Shown: positions 46,033-55,688, numbered from the stretch's first letter. The stretch: DNA of 64,000 nt from Acidobacteriota bacterium (GCA_016715115.1 JADKBM010000004.1:744001-808000); one strand, 5' to 3'. A program made the numbers and translations. Notes: a model not told the origin generated them from the letters alone.

Positions 46033-47178
46033 TTAGCCCGAAGTTTCAATGATCCTTATATCCCGGCGCGCAAGTTCGGCGACGAAACGATCCGGATCGA
46101 TCGCTTTCTCCTGTGGTGTCGCACCGCGCGTGAGAACCTCGTCCCTCGCCATCATCTGCGCGATGATCGAAGCCGGAAACGCCGTTGTGCGCATCATCGC
46201 GCTCAGACCCGTCGTTTCATCTTGACGATCGACGATGTCGTATCGGAGTTTGCTCGCCTGTCCGTCCTTGACGCCGACGAATTCAAGCCTGACGAGGACG
46301 TAGTCCGGCCCGTCCGCCGGCAAATGTTGCGTCAGAAGCTCCCCGAATACGCGCCGTGGCCGGATCTTCACTCCCGACACGTCTATTTCGTCGCTTGAGC
46401 AGAGCCCGAGGTCGATCATCGCCTTGAATTTATCACAATGTCCGGCGTATCGAATCGTTTTGTAGTCGAGTTCCGAGATCTTTCCAAGAAACGTGTCGGG
46501 TAACGTGGAAGTTCCGCCGGATGTCTGAAACGCTTCGAGCGGCGGGAAGCCGCCGAATTCGAGGCTCTCGATTTCGGTCATCGATTCAACCTCGGCGATT
46601 TTGCCGCCGCGGATGACGCGCGCGACCTCGATGTATTCGTTGATCAGCCCTTCAACGCTGAAGACGAGCTGATAGTTGAGCGGCGGCTGCGGATTCTGCG
46701 GCAGACCGCCGACTCGTATGTGGACCTCGCGAACCTCGTCGAATCTCTTTGCGCCGTGCATTGCGAGAACCGAAACCATTCCCGGGGCGAGTCCGCAGTC
46801 CGGAATAATGCTCACGCCAGCGTTCCGCGCTTCTTGGTCGAGCGCCAATTGCTCATCGACGACGTAGTTGTTGCCGCCGAGATCACAGAAATGACTTCCG
46901 GTTTCGATCGCGGCGCGGGACAGTATGACGTTGAACCAATAATTTACGCAGGAAATCGTCGCGCAATGGCCGCGCATCACGGAAACCGTTCTCTGGTAAT
47001 CTGAAACGTCGAGTTGGACGGCTTCAACCTTCGGCGAGCCGACAGCCGAAGCGACCGCTTCCGCTTTCGAGAAATCCGCGTCCGCAACCGTTATTCTATC
47101 GACGTCCGGCGAGTTATGCGCCAGATCAAAAACCGCTCCGAGCCCCATTCGGCCCGCACCAAGAACAAGATAATCCAT
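46033..47178 (-). CDS. Saccharopine dehydrogenase-family protein, probable L-lysine 6-dehydrogenase
   Basis: A 381-residue NAD(P)-dependent oxidoreductase. The Rossmann motif VLGAGRMGLGAVFDL begins at residue 4 and DADFSKAEAVA follows near residue 35. The middle has CDLGGNNYVVDEQLALD and IPDCGLAPGMVSVLA (near residue 130), highly characteristic of the saccharopine-dehydrogenase/lysine-6-dehydrogenase group; the C-terminal domain is of the Sacchrp_dh_C type. Enzymes of this size deaminate the epsilon-amino group of lysine to give piperideine-6-carboxylate, whereas saccharopine reductases are similar, so the exact substrate is a probable call. An AraC regulator gene follows after 34 bases. Confidence 0.82.
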   Translation of the reverse strand: MDYLVLGAGRMGLGAVFDLAHNSPDVDRITVADADFSKAEAVASAVGSPKVEAVQLDVSDYQRTVSVMRGHCATISCVNYWFNVILSRAAIETGSHFCDLGGNNYVVDEQLALDQEARNAGVSIIPDCGLAPGMVSVLAMHGAKRFDEVREVHIRVGGLPQNPQPPLNYQLVFSVEGLINEYIEVARVIRGGKIAEVESMTEIESLEFGGFPPLEAFQTSGGTSTLPDTFLGKISELDYKTIRYAGHCDKFKAMIDLGLCSSDEIDVSGVKIRPRRVFGELLTQHLPADGPDYVLVRLEFVGVKDGQASKLRYDIVDRQDETTGLSAMMRTTAFPASIIAQMMARDEVLTRGATPQEKAIDPDRFVAELARRDIRIIETSG

Positions 47179-47246
47179 AGCAACTTAGATTTTACGTCCG
47201 GAAAGCGTGATCCGGGATTTGAGATTGATTGCGAATAGAATTCGTC

Positions 47247-47612
47247 TTACCACTCGTCGATCTCTTCCGGCTTCTGGTTGGCGATGATCTGTCCGGCATG
47301 TTCCCAGACTTTCTTTTTCCAGAGCCGAAGCGAATCGGTCAGCTGAAACGCCGCCTGCGGATGCGCCGCGTTGCGTTCGAGACGGATGACCTGCGCCGTT
47401 ACGGTCACTTCGTCGTCGGCGTTTTCGGTAACTGTCAGGTTAACCTTGCTGCCGACGGTCGGAAGCAACCTTGGAAGAAAAACCAGCGTGCCGTGCTGCC
47501 CGACGTTTTCAGTCAATCCCTCTTCGGTCACTTCTTGTCCGGAATCGTCTTTCCACTTGATTCTGACGGGAAACGAGATCACGTATCTCGATCCGGTTCG
47601 CCTTTCGTCCAT
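47247..47612 (-). CDS. PilZ-domain protein (putative c-di-GMP receptor)
   Basis: A 121-residue protein consisting almost only of a PilZ domain. The N-terminal cyclic-di-GMP motif RxxxR is present in DERRTGSRY (residues 2-10); the second motif, normally D/NxSxxG, is NVGQHG near residue 37, with Gly in place of Ser. The rest is beta-barrel-like (VTVTAQVIRLERN) with a short helix at the end. ATG at 47612 is supported by GGAGAGGAA upstream. It probably binds c-di-GMP and signals to an unknown partner. No GGDEF/EAL protein is in the window. Confidence 0.85.
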   Translation of the reverse strand: MDERRTGSRYVISFPVRIKWKDDSGQEVTEEGLTENVGQHGTLVFLPRLLPTVGSKVNLTVTENADDEVTVTAQVIRLERNAAHPQAAFQLTDSLRLWKKKVWEHAGQIIANQKPEEIDEW

Positions 47613-47947
47613 ATATATTCCTCTCCAAAAACGGCCAAATCGCATTAAATTGCCGGTTTCTGGCAAATTCTCCTAACCTTTGCAAATACACCACTTGCGA
47701 CCGTTCAACAACACCCCGAACCGCGGTTTTCGGTGGCTTGACGCCAAAAAGCGACTAGACACCGCTTGTTCAAAGATGTTAGCATTACTTACGTTTTCAG
47801 TAAGGAACTTCCTTGCGGCCACAATCGCAACAGTTCCTTTCTGCGTTTTCGGAGCTCAAAAAGCATTTCGAACGGCAAATTTTGCCGGCGCTTTTTTGAA
47901 ATTTTAACTCTTGAAAAACAGAAAATTGAAAAAGGAGCATTGAAAAA
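47613..47947. other. Intergenic leader region before the 3D-domain gene
   Basis: A gap of 335 bases holding no gene, between the divergent PilZ and 3D-domain genes. It is more AT-rich toward the 3D gene. Visible structures are short: AAGGAACTTCCTT at about 47800-47812 and CGGCAAATTTTGCCG at about 47873-47887, the latter followed within four bases by six T, so it may act as an attenuator. A ribosome site AAAAAGGAGC lies 10 bases before the start at 47948. I could not match a known riboswitch. Confidence 0.5.
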
Positions 47948-48463
47948 ATGAAAAATCTAGCTAGAGGAAGCGTGCTTCTAGGCTTGATAGCGTTGATGGG
48001 GACTTTGTCTCTCTTTCAACCGACAGCCGCCGAAGCCGTTACAATAGCGATTGATTCGCAGGAAAATAATAAACAGTTAGTAATTGAAAAAGCAAACTTT
48101 AACGAAGAAAATTTTCAGAACTCGGACAATCAATCGATAACCTTTTTAACGGATACTATTAACAACGCCAAAGGTGGCAATAAGAAGTTCTTTGAAGGGC
48201 AAGCATTCAAGGCAACGGCGTACTGCCTGAAAGGCAGAACGGCCTCCGGCTCATCGGTTCGACGAGGCATCGTCGCGGCGGACCGCAGAATTTTGCCGCT
48301 CGGCACGAAGATCAACATCAGCGCGGGAGCTTATAGCGGAACCTACGTTGTTGCGGATACCGGCGGAGCGATCAAAGGACGGATTCTCGATATTTGGGTT
48401 CCGAGCTGCTCGGAAGCAGTTAAATTTGGACGCCGGACGATCAAAGTCAGCGTTGCAAAATAG
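47948..48463 (+). CDS. Secreted 3D-domain protein
   Basis: A 171-residue exported protein (signal peptide to about residue 29, ending PTAAEA). After an Asn/Glu-rich linker, residues about 85-171 form a 3D domain: FKATAYCLKGRTASGSS, IVAADRRILPLGTKI and YVVADTGGAIKGRILDIWVPS supply the three conserved Asp (the domain name) of the MltA-like double-psi barrel. Such domains occur in lytic transglycosylase-like and resuscitation-type cell-wall proteins, so action on peptidoglycan is likely. A Cys pair (AYC and PSC) could form a disulphide. Codon use at the N-terminus is more A/T-rich than in the neighbours. A strong terminator follows. Confidence 0.87.
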   Translation: MKNLARGSVLLGLIALMGTLSLFQPTAAEAVTIAIDSQENNKQLVIEKANFNEENFQNSDNQSITFLTDTINNAKGGNKKFFEGQAFKATAYCLKGRTASGSSVRRGIVAADRRILPLGTKINISAGAYSGTYVVADTGGAIKGRILDIWVPSCSEAVKFGRRTIKVSVAK

Positions 48464-48487
48464 GAATTACAACAAACACACTAGACC

Positions 48488-48523
48488 GTAACCGCTTCAA
48501 CCTCGAAGCGGTTACTTTTTTTT
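48488..48523 (+). terminator. Rho-independent terminator
   Basis: GTAACCGCTTC (48488-48498) pairs perfectly with GAAGCGGTTAC (48505-48515) over a six-base loop and is followed by eight T. It ends transcription of the 3D-domain gene, 25 bases after its stop. Confidence 0.93.
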
Positions 48524-48555
48524 GTGCCCGCAGTCTGCAATCATCGTAAGGAAAG

Positions 48556-49749
48556 ATGATCTTTCGGGAAACAACGGATCCGCTCGTCGTCGCAGCCTGG
48601 CTTTGTTTTGCCGTCTGGCCCGCAGCGCTTGTCTGGACGATCTATTGCCTCGCGCGCCAGACGCGTTTGCGAAAATCCGTATCGGTGGTTCCGGCGAAGC
48701 AAAACCTGGTTTCGATACTCGTCCCCGCCCGGAACGAAGCGCACCGCATCCTCAGGATGAGTCTCGGATCGCTGGTCGCGCAGGATCACGCGAATTTTGA
48801 GATCATCGTTTTGAATGATCGGTCAACCGACTCGACCGAGAGCATCCTCGAAGAACTGTCACAAGACTCAGGGTCGAATAACTTTCGCTTCATCAACGGT
48901 TCGGAAACTCCGGAAGGCTGGCTCGGAAAACCACACGCTTTGAAGCAGGCTTTCGAAGCGGCAAAAGGCGACTGGGTATTGATGACCGACGCCGACATTA
49001 TTTTCGATCAAAGCGCCATTCGAACGGCCGTTGCCTACGCCGAGCGTTTTGATCTTGACGCGCTTTCGCTGCTTCCGCGCCAGCGCCTCGGATCTTTTTG
49101 GGAACAGATATTCATCCCGGTTTTCGCTTGGTTCTGCTTGCTTGTCAGACCGCTCCACCGCGTCAACGATCCGCGCGGAACTGCATCGCTCGGAAGCGGA
49201 AACTTCTTTTTGCTGAAACGGGAGGCAATAGATGCCGTCGGCGGTTTCGAGGCGTTCAAAGACGACGTCGCGGAGGATCTGAAGCTTGCTCAACTGTTGA
49301 AATCAAAAGGGGTGCGCTATCGGATCGCGTACGCGCCGGATTTGTTTGAGACGCGTATGTACTCCGGTTTTCGCCAGGTTTGGGAGGGTTTCTCGAAGAA
49401 CTTTTATTCCGGGATGAGTTTCTCGATCACTCGAACTCTCGTTGGCGGCTTATGGATTTTGGTGCTCGGTGTTTTGCCGTTCTTCCTGGCCGCGGGCGCG
49501 CTCTCCGCGGGTGAATTCTCCTTGTTCTTCCCGCTTTTCGCCGCATATCTGCTGCAGGTCATCTTGTTTCTGGTCGTCCGCGTCTATTTCGAGGCAAACC
49601 CGATCCACGCATTGCTTGCGCCCGTCGGACTTGCGTTGTTTCTGATGATTCTCCTAAATTCCGCTCGAAAGATCCTGGACGGTTCAGGGGTCGTCTGGAA
49701 AGGCCGCAAGATCTACGAAGCCGGCGGCATCTCTCCCCCGCGAGGCTGA
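48556..49749 (+). CDS. Membrane glycosyltransferase family 2
   Basis: A 397-residue GT2 enzyme embedded in the inner membrane. An N-terminal helix (about residues 10-32) precedes the catalytic domain: SILVPARNEAHR near residue 53, LNDRSTDST near residue 85, the metal-binding DxD as MTDADIIF near residue 141, and the acceptor motif DDVAEDLKLAQLLKSKG near residue 236 with the candidate base ED; three C-terminal helices (about 295-380) end in a basic segment. The plan resembles the HpnB/CrtQ-like group acting on lipid acceptors, but the acceptor is not certain. AAGGAAAG lies directly before the ATG. Confidence 0.85.
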   Translation: MIFRETTDPLVVAAWLCFAVWPAALVWTIYCLARQTRLRKSVSVVPAKQNLVSILVPARNEAHRILRMSLGSLVAQDHANFEIIVLNDRSTDSTESILEELSQDSGSNNFRFINGSETPEGWLGKPHALKQAFEAAKGDWVLMTDADIIFDQSAIRTAVAYAERFDLDALSLLPRQRLGSFWEQIFIPVFAWFCLLVRPLHRVNDPRGTASLGSGNFFLLKREAIDAVGGFEAFKDDVAEDLKLAQLLKSKGVRYRIAYAPDLFETRMYSGFRQVWEGFSKNFYSGMSFSITRTLVGGLWILVLGVLPFFLAAGALSAGEFSLFFPLFAAYLLQVILFLVVRVYFEANPIHALLAPVGLALFLMILLNSARKILDGSGVVWKGRKIYEAGGISPPRG

Positions 49750-49902
49750 TTCGCGTTTGACTCGGCAATCCGGGCTTTGCTAAACTCCGTCACATTATGA
49801 AAATCATTGTCCGCTAACCACTCGCGCAATTCGAATTCCTAACGCTTCAAGGCGCATTGGAATTTTTCTTCAGGTTCGTTAATCAACAGATTCAGGAATC
49901 CT

Positions 49903-51327
49903 ATGCATAGCAATTCGGTGAACTCCGTTTCCGAAACGGAGAACAACGCGTTTTGGCCCGTCGTTCGCGAGGCGTTTTCGGGTTCAAACCGCGATCTTAC
50001 AAAGGGCTCGCTGCCTGTGGCGATCTTCATTCTGAGTGTGCCGATGATCATCGAAATGTTCGCGGAGAGTCTCTTCGCGATCTTCGACATCTTTTTCGTC
50101 GCGCATCTCGGTGCCGACGCCGTCGCAATCGTCGGACTGACGGAATCGATGATGGCGCTGGTTTACGCGGTCGCGTTCGGACTCGCGATCGGCGCGACCG
50201 CGACGGTTGCGCGCCGCATCGGTGAAAAGGACAAGGACGGCGCGGCAAAGACCGCAACGCACGTGCTTTATCTCGGCGTCATCGTCTCCATCCTGATGAG
50301 CATTCCGGGCATCATTCTCGCACCGCAGATCTTCAGGCTGCTCGGTGCCGAGCCGCAAGTGTTGGAGCAGGGCGTTCCGTTTATGAGGATCATGCTTGGC
50401 GGCAACGCCGTCGTCGTCTTCATCTTTTTGCTGAACGCGATCTTTCGCGGGGTCGGCGATGCCGCGATCGCGATGCGCGTGCTGTGGTTTGCGAATCTGC
50501 TGAACATCGTTCTCGCGCCGTGTTTTATCTTCGGCGTTTGGATCTTCCCCGAACTCGGCGTCACCGGCGCGGCGGTTGGTACCACGATCGGGCGCGGCGC
50601 CGGTGTTCTTTACGCGCTCTGGTTCCTTTTTCGAGGCGAGAAGCGATTCGAGATCCGTGCCGAACACTGGCAGTTCGATGGTTCATTGCTGGTGAAGATC
50701 GTCAAACTGTCGGGGACGGCGGTGTTTCAGTTCCTGATCGGAACGGCGAGTTGGAGCATTCTCGTGCGCGTCGTCGCCGGATTCGGCAGTGCCGCGATCG
50801 CCGGTTACATAATCGGACTTCGCGTGATCGTTTTCGCGCTCCTTCCGGCGCTCGGCCTGAGCAACGCCGCCGCGACGCTCGTCGGACAAAACCTCGGCGC
50901 GGGGAAACCGGAACGCGCCGAAAAGGCCGTTTGGACCGCCGCGTTCTTCAACGCTGCGTTCTACGGCGCGCTCGGGTTGTTCTTCATATTTCTCGCGGGG
51001 CCGATCGTGCGGATCTTCACCGAAGAGGCCATCGTTTCGAACTATGCGGTCGATTGTCTCCGGATCATTTCCTACGGATTCGTGTTTTACGGTTTCGGAA
51101 TGGTCCTCGAGACGTCGTTCAATGGCGCCGGCGACACTTGGACGCCGACGATGATCAATTTGTTCATCTTCTGGATCTTCGAAATTCCGTTGGCGTATGT
51201 TCTGGCGTACAGTTTCGAACTCGGTCCGAACGGGGTTTTCTGGGCGATCACATTGGCGTTCTCGCTCCTTGCCGTAGTCTCGGCGGTGCTTTTCAGGCGC
51301 GGGAAGTGGAAGTTGAAAAAGGTTTAG
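49903..51327 (+). CDS. MATE-family multidrug/metabolite efflux transporter
   Basis: A 474-residue multi-pass inner-membrane antiporter with about twelve helices in two pseudo-symmetric halves. The first half starts LPVAIFILSVPMIIEMFAES (near residue 40) and includes GATATVARRIGEKDKDGAAK near residue 95; the second half includes AAATLVGQNLGAGKPERAEK near residue 325, the parallel motif. These are characteristic of MATE transporters of the NorM/DinF-like type, which exchange drugs or metabolites for Na+ or H+. An N-terminal polar extension of about 35 residues precedes helix 1. No regulator lies beside it. Confidence 0.9.
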   Translation: MHSNSVNSVSETENNAFWPVVREAFSGSNRDLTKGSLPVAIFILSVPMIIEMFAESLFAIFDIFFVAHLGADAVAIVGLTESMMALVYAVAFGLAIGATATVARRIGEKDKDGAAKTATHVLYLGVIVSILMSIPGIILAPQIFRLLGAEPQVLEQGVPFMRIMLGGNAVVVFIFLLNAIFRGVGDAAIAMRVLWFANLLNIVLAPCFIFGVWIFPELGVTGAAVGTTIGRGAGVLYALWFLFRGEKRFEIRAEHWQFDGSLLVKIVKLSGTAVFQFLIGTASWSILVRVVAGFGSAAIAGYIIGLRVIVFALLPALGLSNAAATLVGQNLGAGKPERAEKAVWTAAFFNAAFYGALGLFFIFLAGPIVRIFTEEAIVSNYAVDCLRIISYGFVFYGFGMVLETSFNGAGDTWTPTMINLFIFWIFEIPLAYVLAYSFELGPNGVFWAITLAFSLLAVVSAVLFRRGKWKLKKV

Positions 51328-51423
51328 GTATCGTTTTCGGGAGCGATGACAATTCGTCGCGACTATTCAACCGCTTAGCGTACCGACCTTCCCTTTTCCC
51401 GCGTTTCACCTTAACCTTGAACA

Positions 51424-53334
51424 ATGTGCGGAATCGCCGGACTGATCGCCAACAACCCTGACGAACGCATCGGACCTATGCTCAAATCGATCGAGCATCG
51501 AGGCTTCGACGACGAGGGTGTTTTTATTTCCGGCGCGTTTCGCGACGGTCAGAGGGCTTGCCTCGGACATCGCCGGCTGTCGATCATCGACACGTCGGAT
51601 GCCGGACATCAGCCGTTCGTCTCGGATTGCGGGCGTTTCTTCCTCGTTTACAACGGCGAACTCTACAACTACCGATCGATACGTGACGAACTCGAAAAGC
51701 TTGGCGACGTATTCAGGACCGGGTCGGACACCGAAGTTCTGATCAATTCGTTTCGCCGTTGGGGAACCGACTGTCTTCCAAGGCTGAACGGAATGTTCGC
51801 GTTCGCCGTCTGGGACGAAGCCGAAAAACAACTGACGCTCGTTCGCGACCGGGCGGGGATCAAGCCGCTCTACTTTGCGAAGCTCGGCGACGAGCTTGTC
51901 TTTGCCTCGGAGATCAAGGCGATCCTGGCATCGAAACTCATCCGTGCCGAAATCGATCACGAGGGACTCAATCAGTTTCTGACCTTTCTCTGGCCGGTTC
52001 CGCCTCAGACGCTCTTTCGCGGAATCAATCAACTGCCGCCGGCGCATCTCCTCGTCTGGAAGGACGGCGAGGTCTCGACGCGTGAGTGGTGGGATCTTGA
52101 TTACTCGATCGAAGACCGCGAAACGTCGGAGACTGTTTGGCGGGAACGCGTTCTTGAAACGCTCGACCGATCGGTTGAAATGGAGATGATTGCCGACGTG
52201 CCGCTCGGCGCGTTTCTTTCGGGCGGCGTCGATTCGTCCTCGATCGTCGCGCTGATGACGAGGCACGCAAAACGCGTCTCGACATACACGACCGGGATCT
52301 CGGCGGAAGATCTTGAGTTCGACATCATTCCCGACGACGTCGAATGGGCGCGCCGCGTCGCCGGGATCCTCCCGGTCGATTACCACGAGACGACGCTCAC
52401 GCCCGATCTGACGGAGCTTCTTCCGAAACTCGTCTGGCATATGGACGCGCCGGTGATCGATATGGCGATCCCTTCCTATTTGATCTCGAAACAATCGCGC
52501 GCGACGCAAAAGGTAATGCTCAGCGGAATGGGCGGCGACGAGGTTTTTGCCGGATACCCGCGGCAAATGGCGATGAAACTTGCCGGCAAGACCGATTTCA
52601 TTCCATCGATGATCCGCAAGCCTCTGATGGAAACCGTCGATGCGATGCTCTACGGCGGTGTCAAAGGCAAACTCACCGCGCCGTTGCGCAACGCGAAGAA
52701 GTTCGCCCGCAGCGCCGGATTGGATTTTGAGGATCGGTATCTCGGATTCGGGACCTACTTCACAGACGCGATGAAGACGCGGCTCTATTCGACCACGTTG
52801 CGCCCCGCGTTGAAGGACTTCGACGCGTATCGTCATCATCGTTCATATTTCGATAAGAGCCGGGATTGGGCTCCGCTCAATCGGCTTCTATACGTCGACT
52901 TCAAAACGTTTATGCCGGCGCTCAATCTGGACACGACCGACAGGACGTCGATGGCCGCGAACCTCGAAGTCCGCGTCCCGTTTCTCAATCACGAAGTGGT
53001 TTCGCTCTCGGAGAAGATTCCGGCGAATCTGAAGATCAAAGGGGTAAAACGGAAGTACATTCTGAAGAAGGCGGTCGAGAGTCTGCTGCCGAAAGAAGTC
53101 ATCTGGCGCAAAAAGGCCGGATTTTCGGCACCGGTGCGTTCCTGGCTGAGAACGTCTTTGCGACCGATGATCGACGATCTGCTGTCGGAGGAAACCGTCA
53201 AACGCCGGGGAGTCTTTGATCCGATGGAAGTTCGCCGGATCATCGAAGCGAATCAATCCGGAAAAGAGGACTTCAATCTGCAGGTCTTTCAGCTTCTGAA
53301 TCTGGAGATCTGGTGGCGGACCTTTCTGGACTAG
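51424..53334 (+). CDS. asnB: Asparagine synthase (glutamine-hydrolysing)
   Basis: A 636-residue AsnB. The N-terminal class II amidotransferase begins MCGIAGLI, with Cys2 as nucleophile, and continues with LGHRRLSIIDTSDAGHQPF and VYNGELYNYRSIRDEL in part; the C-terminal synthetase domain has the pyrophosphate motif FLSGGVDSSSIVAL near residue 262 and MLSGMGGDEVFAGYPRQMA near residue 365. It transfers ammonia from glutamine to aspartate or to a related acid in a capsule/secondary pathway; members of about this size occur also in polysaccharide loci. No such locus surrounds it. The gene stands alone after the MATE gene. Confidence 0.92.
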   Translation: MCGIAGLIANNPDERIGPMLKSIEHRGFDDEGVFISGAFRDGQRACLGHRRLSIIDTSDAGHQPFVSDCGRFFLVYNGELYNYRSIRDELEKLGDVFRTGSDTEVLINSFRRWGTDCLPRLNGMFAFAVWDEAEKQLTLVRDRAGIKPLYFAKLGDELVFASEIKAILASKLIRAEIDHEGLNQFLTFLWPVPPQTLFRGINQLPPAHLLVWKDGEVSTREWWDLDYSIEDRETSETVWRERVLETLDRSVEMEMIADVPLGAFLSGGVDSSSIVALMTRHAKRVSTYTTGISAEDLEFDIIPDDVEWARRVAGILPVDYHETTLTPDLTELLPKLVWHMDAPVIDMAIPSYLISKQSRATQKVMLSGMGGDEVFAGYPRQMAMKLAGKTDFIPSMIRKPLMETVDAMLYGGVKGKLTAPLRNAKKFARSAGLDFEDRYLGFGTYFTDAMKTRLYSTTLRPALKDFDAYRHHRSYFDKSRDWAPLNRLLYVDFKTFMPALNLDTTDRTSMAANLEVRVPFLNHEVVSLSEKIPANLKIKGVKRKYILKKAVESLLPKEVIWRKKAGFSAPVRSWLRTSLRPMIDDLLSEETVKRRGVFDPMEVRRIIEANQSGKEDFNLQVFQLLNLEIWWRTFLD

Positions 53335-54584
53335 CAGGCAACGGGCAGTTGCGCCGGTCGCCGATTCGTCCGGCTAACGATCCGCGCGATCCAAGATACC
53401 CGGCGGCCCGCGGTTCGGCGTCAATCAATCGCGGAGCGACGGCTGGCCCCGAATCGCGTTAGCGAACGCACCGCCGATTTCGGATTTGGGATTTTCGATC
53501 AACACTTGAACGTATTCTTAATCCCAGATTACGCTTTAGCGGATTTTGCCCGCGAATCCTCGCCAGTGCGAATAGAAATCTTGTCTAAGAGCGCGCCGAA
53601 AGATTCCGTTTTTTTGAAATTGGGCCACTGGCCAAAGCTTCGAAAAGCGGTTTGTTCGTACGGGTTTGGACAGAAGTATTTTCGCTCAGATTTGCGGAAA
53701 TTCGCGGGCAAATTTTCCATTGCGTAATCGGGTTAATTCGGGACGTACCTTTTCAACCCACATACGACAATCTCAGTGGTCTCATATCGGCCGTAGAAAA
53801 GAATGGGATATCAACCAACCGGAAACAGACGCTTGACTGTGAGCCGTTTGATCACTGCACCATCGTTGAACACGACGATTACGGGTGTTTCGAACGATGC
53901 CGCCGATCCGGCGATCAGCACGAATCGCTTTTCGCCGCGCTTCAATAACGACGCCACATCGTTGCGAGACGGAACCGCAACGGCCGAATCGGTTCGTACT
54001 TTCGGGCTCTTTCCCGATTCCCGTTCCGCAATCAACCGACCGTCACGTGATCGAGTCGATGGCGCTGCAAATCAGTTGTACGAATCAGTTCGCGGCCCGC
54101 TGATAAGCCGCACTGCGTATATTGACCAAAAATCATCATAACCAACCGCTTGCCCCCCTCGGTTTTTTTTGTTACGTTCGGGTTGTCAGTTGTCGAAAAA
54201 CTCGCACTGACGGTCGCCGTCGGACCGCAAACCCGGATTCGGCGACATTGCTTTGATTCCGGCGAAAAGTGGTTTGGCGTTTTCCGCCGGCGGAGGGCCG
54301 ATGCCCGTCGATTCCCACAACCCGAACTCAAGCGGAGCCTTCCACGAGCTTCACTCGATCCCGACGCGCTTACGACCGCGGTGTGAGCCGCACGAACTCC
54401 CCGCGATCGGAGCGCCGCACCGCCGCCAACGCCGGGAGCCATATCCTGACGCCGTATCAGAACCCGATTTCCGGATCGCGTTGACCGCAACTTCAAATTC
54501 ACTTTGGCCGAACATTCCGCTGCGAACGTTCGGCCTCTGTATTTCCAAACCCCGCTCTCAGAGCCGAAAAGCCGGAGTAGAACA
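53335..54584. other. Long intergenic region without a convincing gene
   Basis: No frame in these 1250 bases shows a coherent protein with a ribosome site. The best candidate is a 74-codon minus-strand frame (53811-54035) with moderately GC-rich third positions and a hydrophobic RFVLIAGSAASFETPVIVVF-like core; it has no known family. A weak terminator-like motif (AACCG/CGGTT with a T8 run) lies at 54144-54170. Heptad-like GATTTCG/GATTTGG units occur near 53478-53497. The gap could contain a decayed gene. Confidence 0.5.
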
Positions 54585-55688
54585 ATGAAATCCATAAATC
54601 AATCAAAATCCCAAATCCGAAATTGGAACTGGTTCGCCATTCTCATCATCTCGGTAGTCGCGCTCGGCGTTTTCGGCACGGGGATGAGCTTTCTCGAACA
54701 GAGTGCGAAGGACGAGATGCTCGCGCGGAAGGCTCCGGGGTATCAGCCAACGCTTCTCGGCCGCGTCAATCCTTTCCTTCCGACGCCATCGCCGACGCCG
54801 ACTCCACAGCTTTCGAGAGAATATCTGTACGCAGGTTCGCGGCTTTTAGCCGTTGAAGACGCAAATGCCAACGCCGCTCCGCCGGCGGATCTTGCCGTCT
54901 GGCGGCCTTCGAGCGGCGTCTGGTGGGTGCTGAACGGCAACCAGCAGACGACGTCGCAGCAATGGGGACTCCCGGCCGACAAGCCTGTTCCGGGAGACTA
55001 TGACGGCGACGGCAAGACGGATTTCGCGATCTGGCGAAACGGCGACTGGTGGATCATGCGCAGTTCCGACAGTTCGAGCTATATGATCTCGCTCGGCGGT
55101 TCGGGCGACGCTCCGGCGCAGGCCGATTTCGACGGCGACGGCCGGACCGACCCTGCGGTTTATCACAAGGACGGCGCGAACGGCGTCTGGAAGATCCTGC
55201 TGAGCACGACGAATCAGGTTTACGAGCAACAATACGGTCTGTCGGATGACAAACCCGCGCCCGCCGATTACGACGGCGACGGCCGTGCCGACCTCGCCGT
55301 CCGTCGGGAGTCGAACAACACCTTCTACTCGCGCAACAGCAGCAACAGCCAAACCCAGTCGGCGGTTATCGGAACCGCCGGCGACGTCCCCGTCCCGTCC
55401 GACTACGACGGCGACGGCCGCGCCGATTACGCGCTCTTCCGGCCCTCCGACACGAAATGGTACATCCGCGAAAGCTCGACCGGGACGGTAACCCAGACCC
55501 AATGGGGAATCTCCGGCGACAAGCTCGTCCAGAACGACTACGACGGCGACGGCAAAACCGACCTCGCCGTCTGGCGAGAATCCACCGGCACGTGGTACAT
55601 CCGCCAGTCGGCGACCAACGGCTCGCTTCGCCAGCAGCAGTTCGGAGTCTTGGGTGACATCCCGGTCCCGGCCTTCTACCGGAGGTAG
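54585..55688 (+). CDS. FG-GAP/VCBS repeat surface protein
   Basis: A 367-residue protein anchored or exported by an N-terminal hydrophobic helix (about residues 15-35). After a Pro/Thr-rich spacer (TPSPTPTP) come about six repeats of some 45 residues, each with an AVWR-type strand and, in five of them, a calcium-binding loop DYDGDGKTD or DFDGDGRTD. Such repeats fold as an integrin-like beta-propeller, stabilised by Ca2+, and often mediate binding. The ATG at 54585 is preceded by GGAGTAGAAC. It lies 67 bases before the RHS gene, so the pair may be coexpressed at the cell surface. Its repeats are close copies at the DNA level. Confidence 0.87.
   Translation: MKSINQSKSQIRNWNWFAILIISVVALGVFGTGMSFLEQSAKDEMLARKAPGYQPTLLGRVNPFLPTPSPTPTPQLSREYLYAGSRLLAVEDANANAAPPADLAVWRPSSGVWWVLNGNQQTTSQQWGLPADKPVPGDYDGDGKTDFAIWRNGDWWIMRSSDSSSYMISLGGSGDAPAQADFDGDGRTDPAVYHKDGANGVWKILLSTTNQVYEQQYGLSDDKPAPADYDGDGRADLAVRRESNNTFYSRNSSNSQTQSAVIGTAGDVPVPSDYDGDGRADYALFRPSDTKWYIRESSTGTVTQTQWGISGDKLVQNDYDGDGKTDLAVWRESTGTWYIRQSATNGSLRQQQFGVLGDIPVPAFYRR

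Noticed and set aside
53811..54035. Minus-strand 74-codon frame in the long gap
   Set aside because: Somewhat coding-like third positions, but no start context, family or conserved motif that I can recognise; mentioned only within the gap entry.
54032..54595. Minus-strand open frame (187 codons) upstream of the FG-GAP gene
   Set aside because: Low-complexity Arg/Ser-rich translation, no ribosome site, and it runs across the ribosome site of the FG-GAP gene.
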